A stretch of DNA of 8,833 nucleotides from Bacteroidales bacterium (GTDB lineage: Bacteria; Bacteroidota; Bacteroidia; Bacteroidales; Bacteroidaceae): positions 1 to 8,833 of the forward strand of contig SFCP01000073.1 in the NCBI GenBank assembly GCA_004558535.1. The letters are read 5' to 3'. The notes beneath the pieces were generated by a model. It did not search any database. It was not told the DNA's origin and saw only the letters and a program-made list of their open reading frames with translations. Made by a program: the position numbers and the translations under genes. Below are positions 5,139 through 8,833 of this stretch, one piece after another (the stretch's first letter is position 1; the number at the start of each line of letters is the position of its first letter).

Positions 5139-5744
5139 TTATCCGGCTTGGATTTCATCGCTGCCGATGCCGAGGGCCGCCATCAGGCTGTAGCCCAGGA
5201 TCTCGCTGCGAAAGGCACGGCTGCCCGGCAGGGGAGCCATTGCGAAGAGGGTGACCTCGCGCCCTTCCACCTCGGGGGCACGTTCGGCCAGGCGACGCAG
5301 GCGGTCGAAGTGCCGGTCCATGTCGGCCACCACCATCAACCGCCGGATTTGCGTGGAGGTGAGGAGTGTCTCGAAGGCTTCGGCGAAGAAATCCGCGGGC
5401 GAAAGCGGGCCCTCCATTGCGACCGAGTGTAGGGTAAACTCGCCCAAGTTGTCGCGAAATGCCTTGCCGTCCAAATCAGCGGCGAAATCCGCGGGCCGGA
5501 AGTTGCGCAGCTTCGTACTGTCGGCACGATGGACAAACACAGCCTGCACCGAGTTGTCTCCGGGGCGCAGGCCGCCGTCCAGCGTCAGGCAGTCCAGCCA
5601 CTTGGGCAGGTCGGCGGGTGGAATACGCCGTCCGATCATGCGCTCGAAGTTGACGGTCAGGTCAAATGCCACGCTGTCGGCGTAGTCTGCGTCTATCAAA
5701 ATCAGATGGGGCGACCACGTATGGGCCGCGGGAAGGAAGTCCAT
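5139..5744 (-). CDS. Conserved Bacteroidales protein of unknown function
   Basis: A 201-residue soluble protein with no signal peptide or membrane segment. I recognise the general type as a conserved unknown protein found in Bacteroidales (it may belong to DUF6621; that name is from memory and uncertain). Visible features are an early strand and acidic turn LILIDADYADSVAFDLTVNFE (residues 14-34, with DAD at 18-20), the basic RMIGRRIPPADLPKWLDC, GGLRPGDNSVQAVFVH, then KAFRDNLGEF, a second strand IRRLMVVADMDRH, and a C-terminal ILGYSLMAALGIGSDE. The alternating strand/helix pattern suggests an alpha/beta fold. It starts 11 bases after pyrF, so the two are very likely co-transcribed. A role linked to pyrimidine metabolism would be guilt by association only. 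Confidence 0.78.
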   Translation of the reverse strand: MDFLPAAHTWSPHLILIDADYADSVAFDLTVNFERMIGRRIPPADLPKWLDCLTLDGGLRPGDNSVQAVFVHRADSTKLRNFRPADFAADLDGKAFRDNLGEFTLHSVAMEGPLSPADFFAEAFETLLTSTQIRRLMVVADMDRHFDRLRRLAERAPEVEGREVTLFAMAPLPGSRAFRSEILGYSLMAALGIGSDEIQAG

Positions 5745-5755
5745 GTATTCTCAGG

Positions 5756-6577
5756 TTAGTGTTGGGCAATCAGGGCAGCCATTTGCGCCTGCAGTGTTTG
5801 GGCAGCGGCACCGGCAGCGCGGGCAAAATCGGGCGTGGAGTCGGCATAGATGATACCGCGGGAGGAATTGACCAGCAGACCGCAGTCGGCGTTGCGTCCG
5901 TAGCGCCATACCTCTTCAGGGGAGCCGCCCTGGGCGCCCACGCCGGGCACTAAGAGGAAATGGTTCGGCACAATGCGTCGAACGTCCTCGAAGGCGCGGC
6001 CCCTCGTGGCCCCTACGACGTACATCATCTGGCCCGCGTCGGCCCATTCTCCCGAGCGGCGCAGCACGCGCTCGAACAGACGTTCACCCTCTCCGCTTTC
6101 CATCATCTGGAAGTCCTGCGAACCGGGATTGCTGGTGAGGGCCAGCAGAATGACCCACTTGCCGGGATAGTTGAGGAAAGGCTTCACGCTGTCCTCGCCC
6201 ATATAGGGAGCCACGGTGATGGCATCTACGTCCAGCTCCTCGAACAGGGCGCGGGCGTACATGGCCGACGTGTTGCCGATATCGCCGCGCTTGGCATCGG
6301 CAATGATGAATTGGTCGGGATAGTTGGTCCGCAGGTATTTCACAGTCTTTTCAAAGGCTGCCCAACCCTTGAGTCCGAAGCACTCATAAAAGGCCAGGTT
6401 GGGCTTATAGGCCACACAGTAGGGCGCCGTGGCATCGATGATAGCTTTATTAAAGGCGAAGATGGGGTCCTCCTCCGTCAAAAGGTGAGGCGGTATCTTC
6501 TTCAGGTCGGTGTCAAGGCCCACACACAGGAAGGATTGCTTGCGGCGAATGTTCTCGATGATTTCTTGTCGTGTCAT
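5756..6577 (-). CDS. pyrF: Orotidine 5'-phosphate decarboxylase (long form)
   Basis: This enzyme decarboxylates OMP to UMP, the last step of de novo pyrimidine synthesis, in the cytoplasm. The 273-residue length fits the longer bacterial PyrF class rather than the ~235-residue E. coli type. The signature DAKRGDIGNTSAMYA begins at residue 94. The catalytic Lys/Asp tetrad is present as Lys58 (in AYKPN), Asp94, Lys96 and Asp99. An N-terminal FLCVGLDTD (17-25) binds the substrate ribose side. LLVPGVGAQGG and VNSSRGIIYA supply the phosphate-binding part near the C terminus. The gene is divergent from the araC-like regulator and is followed closely by the unknown protein. An 86-base GC-rich leader with short inverted repeats precedes it. 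Confidence 0.96.
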   Translation of the reverse strand: MTRQEIIENIRRKQSFLCVGLDTDLKKIPPHLLTEEDPIFAFNKAIIDATAPYCVAYKPNLAFYECFGLKGWAAFEKTVKYLRTNYPDQFIIADAKRGDIGNTSAMYARALFEELDVDAITVAPYMGEDSVKPFLNYPGKWVILLALTSNPGSQDFQMMESGEGERLFERVLRRSGEWADAGQMMYVVGATRGRAFEDVRRIVPNHFLLVPGVGAQGGSPEEVWRYGRNADCGLLVNSSRGIIYADSTPDFARAAGAAAQTLQAQMAALIAQH

Positions 6578-6669
6578 GATAGGTTAACGGTTTTTGCCAG
6601 GGGCGGTCCGGCCGCCGCCGGGAATGAAAAGAATGCGACGAAACAGCCGGCAGGGCCGCTCCGACCTTG

Positions 6670-6677
6670 CAAAAGTA
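6670..6677 (-). promoter_or_regulatory. -7 box of the pyrF promoter
   Basis: TACTTTTG on the minus strand fits TAnnTTTG. No good TTTG lies 19-21 bases upstream, so the -33 element is weak or absent. Initiation near 6663 would give a leader of about 86 bases. It faces away from the plus-strand box at 6721-6728, as expected for a divergent intergenic region. Confidence 0.5.
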
Positions 6678-6720
6678 GCTTTTTTTGCGCAGACAGCTGT
6701 CACGCTTCGGATAAAAACAC

Positions 6721-6728
6721 TACTTTTG
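6721..6728 (+). promoter_or_regulatory. -7 box of the regulator/cyuA-like operon
   Basis: TACTTTTG matches the Bacteroidetes -7 consensus and lies about 100 bases ahead of the regulator's start codon. A clear -33 TTTG at the usual distance is missing, which would be compatible with activator dependence, though that is inference. Confidence 0.45.
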
Positions 6729-6830
6729 CCAAGCGGAAAGCGCCTGCGAGCTTCGGAATGACCCGTCTGCGGCCCGGAAAGCCTCGCAAACCGCTCGCCG
6801 CCTTTCCCGCTCTGCTACTTCCGAAATACT

Positions 6831-7235
6831 ATGAAGTCCTACAGAAACCGCCTCAAGGCCGAACGCGCCGACCAAATCTACGTGGATATCCTGCAAAAGC
6901 TGATCGGTGAGAAATATTACCGCCGACCGGACTTCCACGCCGCAGACTTGGCTGCTGAACTGGGCATCGACCGCCGCTACATCTCGGCTGCGGTGGCCAC
7001 ACACACCCATGGGGGCAACTACAACGCACTTGTCAACGACATTCGGCTGCGCGAAGCCTGCCGCATGCTCACCTCGCTGCGCTACCGCAACTATACGGCC
7101 GAGGAGGTAGGTCTCGCTGCAGGCTATGCCTCGCGCCAGGCATTCTATGTGGCCTTTCGGAAGCGCTACGGACTGACTCCGCGCCAGTATCGCCTGGAGA
7201 ACAGTGACGACAAGCCTGATCAACCTTTATCCTAA
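6831..7235 (+). CDS. AraC-family DNA-binding protein, HTH domain only
   Basis: A 134-residue transcription regulator that is essentially just the AraC/XylS DNA-binding domain. The first helix-turn-helix is DLAAELGIDRRYISAAV (residues 39-55). The linker helix NALVNDIRLREACRML (65-80) is family-typical. The second helix-turn-helix, EEVGLAAGYASRQAFYVAFR (91-110), is followed by the signature KRYGLTPRQYR. There is no sensor domain: about 30 residues precede the first HTH, against about 170 in classical AraC proteins. It therefore has to sense through a partner, by abundance, or not at all. The gene ends 12 bases before the desulfidase gene, which implies one transcript and a regulatory link to sulfur amino acid or serine breakdown. 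It is divergent from pyrF. Confidence 0.86.
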   Translation: MKSYRNRLKAERADQIYVDILQKLIGEKYYRRPDFHAADLAAELGIDRRYISAAVATHTHGGNYNALVNDIRLREACRMLTSLRYRNYTAEEVGLAAGYASRQAFYVAFRKRYGLTPRQYRLENSDDKPDQPLS

Positions 7236-7247
7236 CCCGACCTGACC

Positions 7248-8600
7248 ATGGAAACAAGTACTCCCACCTTACAACCGGCCTGCCCCATTGATGCCGCCGA
7301 GCGTCGGCGCATCATAGCCTTGATGCAGGCGCAAGTAGTTCCCGCTATTGGTTGCACAGAGCCCATCTGTGTGGCATTGGCTACGAGTCGCGCCACCGAA
7401 GTCTTAGGGCAGACGCCCGCCCGCATCGATGTGTGGCTCAGCGCAAACATCCTGAAGAACGCCATGGGCGTGGGCATTCCCGGCACCGGCATGGTGGGAC
7501 TGCCGATTGCCGTGGCATTGGGCGCCTTGGTCGGACATTCGGACTACGGACTGGAGGTCCTGCGCGATGCCACACCTGCGGATGTGGAGCAGGGTAAGGC
7601 TTACATCGCCGAGGGCCGTATTCACATCAACCTGAAGACCGATGCGCCGGACAAACTCTACGCCGAGGTGCAATGCTCGGACGCCGAGGGACACACCGCA
7701 AAGGTCATCATCGCGCACCACCATACCAATATTATATATATAGGAGTAGACGGTGAAACTTTGTCGGACCAAACGGCAGGCACCGACGGCACCCACGGCG
7801 ACGCAGCGGCGGAGGAAATCAGCGGCGAGGAACCGGTGTTAAATCTGCGCAAGGTCTATGACTTCGCCACCACGGCGCCCCTCGAGGAACTGCGCTTCAT
7901 CGACGAGGCCCGCCGCCTGAACGAAGAGGCTGCCGCGCTTTCCCTCCAGGGCAACTACGGGCATTGTCTGGGCAAGGCCCTCACGCGTCCGTTGGGCCGC
8001 GGCATCATGGGCGACAGCATCTTCTCGCACATCCTTTCCAGCACAAGCTGCGCCTGCGACGCCCGAATGGCCGGGGCCCAAATCCCCGTCATGAGCAACT
8101 CGGGCAGTGGCAACCAGGGCATTTGTGCCACCAATCCCGTCGTAGTCTTTGCCCGCGAGAACCACAATACGGCCGAGGAGATGACGCGCGCCCTCGTCTT
8201 GAGCCACCTCACCGCCATTTACATCAAGCAGCACCTCGGTGCGCTCTCGGCCCTCTGCGGCTGTGTCGTAGCCTCCACCGGATCAAGTTGCGGCATCACC
8301 CTCCTCATGGGCGGCGACTATACCCGCGTCACTTTTGCCGTGAAAAACATGATTGCCAACCTTACCGGCATGATTTGCGACGGGGCAAAGCCCAGCTGCG
8401 CCCTCAAACTGACCTCCGGCGTCAGCACAGCGGTGCTTTCGGCCATGCTGGCCATGCAGAACGAGTGCGTCAGTTCGGTCGAAGGTATCATCGATGAGGA
8501 TGTAGACCAGAGTATTCGCAACTTGGTCAGCATCGGCGCCGACTCCATGAACGAAACCGACCGCAAGGTTCTCGACATAATGACAAGCAAAAGCAAATAA
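7248..8600 (+). CDS. UPF0597/CyuA-type L-cysteine desulfidase (serine dehydratase alpha-like)
   Basis: A 450-residue cytoplasmic iron-sulfur enzyme of the UPF0597 family. Characterised members (E. coli CyuA/YhaM and archaeal L-cysteine desulfidase) convert L-cysteine to pyruvate, ammonia and sulfide; the related serine dehydratases act on L-serine. Motifs seen: GCTEP (Cys36) near the N terminus, NAMGVGIPGTGMVGLPIA (71-88), SNSGSGNQGI (283-292), SALCGCV (Cys337 and Cys339), and MICDGAKPSCALK with Cys377 and Cys384. Cys36, Cys337, Cys377 and Cys384 are the likely cluster/catalytic set. A low-complexity loop (about 170-197, Gly/Asp/Thr/Glu-rich) interrupts the middle. Start: ATG 12 bases after the regulator stop. 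Whether cysteine or serine is the true substrate cannot be told from sequence. Confidence 0.9.
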   Translation: METSTPTLQPACPIDAAERRRIIALMQAQVVPAIGCTEPICVALATSRATEVLGQTPARIDVWLSANILKNAMGVGIPGTGMVGLPIAVALGALVGHSDYGLEVLRDATPADVEQGKAYIAEGRIHINLKTDAPDKLYAEVQCSDAEGHTAKVIIAHHHTNIIYIGVDGETLSDQTAGTDGTHGDAAAEEISGEEPVLNLRKVYDFATTAPLEELRFIDEARRLNEEAAALSLQGNYGHCLGKALTRPLGRGIMGDSIFSHILSSTSCACDARMAGAQIPVMSNSGSGNQGICATNPVVVFARENHNTAEEMTRALVLSHLTAIYIKQHLGALSALCGCVVASTGSSCGITLLMGGDYTRVTFAVKNMIANLTGMICDGAKPSCALKLTSGVSTAVLSAMLAMQNECVSSVEGIIDEDVDQSIRNLVSIGADSMNETDRKVLDIMTSKSK

Positions 8601-8774
8601 TTGTTAGCAAATCGCGCTTGTTTCGTTTTTTTACCTGTCTAAGTGCTGCTTTGATGGGTTTTTTCGTAACTTTGTCGGCCGAAAACAGACAAAAAGAGCA
8701 TTTCCGCAGGGGCAACTCCGACAGATTGCTTGCAAACTGCCCCCACCTAACCATTTAACAGCATTGAGAGAATC
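8601..8774 (+). other. Intergenic region after the desulfidase gene
   Basis: An AT-rich gap. A T7 run at 8626-8632 follows a weak possible stem (ACAAGC at 8583-8588 with GCTTGT at 8616-8621, long loop), so the terminator is uncertain. The rest carries a promoter-like box at 8667-8674 and a leader of about 95 bases. Confidence 0.4.
8667..8674 (+). promoter_or_regulatory. -7 box for the exported protein at the window end
   Basis: TAACTTTG fits TAnnTTTG. The only nearby TTTG upstream (8650-8653) is 13 bases away, too close for a normal -33 element. The position, about 100 bases before the next start codon, is typical. Confidence 0.5.
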
Positions 8775-8833
8775 ATGAAAAAGACGTTTTGGGCTTTAGC
8801 GGCCTTGGTATGGACCGCATGGGCCCCCTTACA
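8775..8833 (+). CDS. N terminus of an exported protein (partial)
   Basis: Only 19 codons are inside the window: Met-Lys-Lys-Thr followed by a hydrophobic stretch (FWALAALVWTAWAPL). This is a standard Sec signal peptide start. The promoter-like box and AT-rich leader upstream support this ATG. Nothing can be said about the mature protein. Confidence 0.6.
   Translation, partial: MKKTFWALAALVWTAWAPL

Noticed and set aside
6578..6669. Riboswitch or attenuator in the pyrF leader
   Set aside because: The leader is GC-rich with short inverted repeats (for example GGCGG/CCGCC around 6602-6619), but I find no conserved riboswitch core and no terminator with a T run.
5960..6910. Long plus-strand open frame (316 codons) opposite pyrF
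   Set aside because: It is antisense to a clear pyrF, its translation shows no family motif, and it runs across the divergent promoters into the regulator. GC-rich codon use on the other strand explains the lack of stops.

Overview
The window looks like Bacteroidales chromosomal DNA. Three things support this: promoter-like boxes of the Bacteroidetes form TAnnTTTG (once with a TTTG box 19 bases upstream), almost no Shine-Dalgarno sequences before the genes, and recognisable Bacteroidales gene types (long-form PyrF followed by a conserved unknown protein, a NahK-like sugar kinase, a UPF0597/CyuA cysteine desulfidase). Coding DNA is moderately GC-rich and the intergenic DNA is AT-rich. Genus cannot be fixed from this sequence alone.

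Layout. Bases 1-789 hold no convincing gene. They contain two diverged copies, in opposite orientation, of a ~150-bp nested inverted-repeat element (86-236 and 384-537), three 21-base tandem units between them, and more short repeats at 596-772. Bases 790-4958 form a leftward (minus-strand) run, listed here in transcription order: a NahK/APH-family sugar kinase with a good promoter, four small lipoproteins (A, B, C, D), and an NfsA-like nitroreductase closed by a strong terminator. Two near-identical intrinsic terminators sit between lipoproteins A/B and B/C, with no visible promoter after them. Bases 5139-6577 are a second leftward operon, pyrF followed 11 bases later by a conserved Bacteroidales protein of unknown function. 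From 6721 transcription turns rightward: a short AraC-type regulator consisting only of the DNA-binding domain, 12 bases ahead of a cyuA-type cysteine desulfidase. The start of another exported protein is cut by the window end.

The most unusual part is the lipoprotein cluster. Lipoprotein B is a chimera. Its promoter-proximal DNA, signal peptide and charged linker match lipoprotein C (about 95% over 269 ungapped bases), and its body matches the mature part of lipoprotein A (about 85% of residues). Exactly at the joint, the codon that encodes the lipid-bearing Cys in A (TGT) is CGT (Arg) in B, a relic of the old lipobox now buried inside a protein with a new lipobox. The cluster therefore records duplication followed by leader exchange. 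All functional statements about the lipoproteins are open. The housekeeping assignments (pyrF, cyuA-like, nitroreductase, kinase) rest on motifs read directly from the translations.
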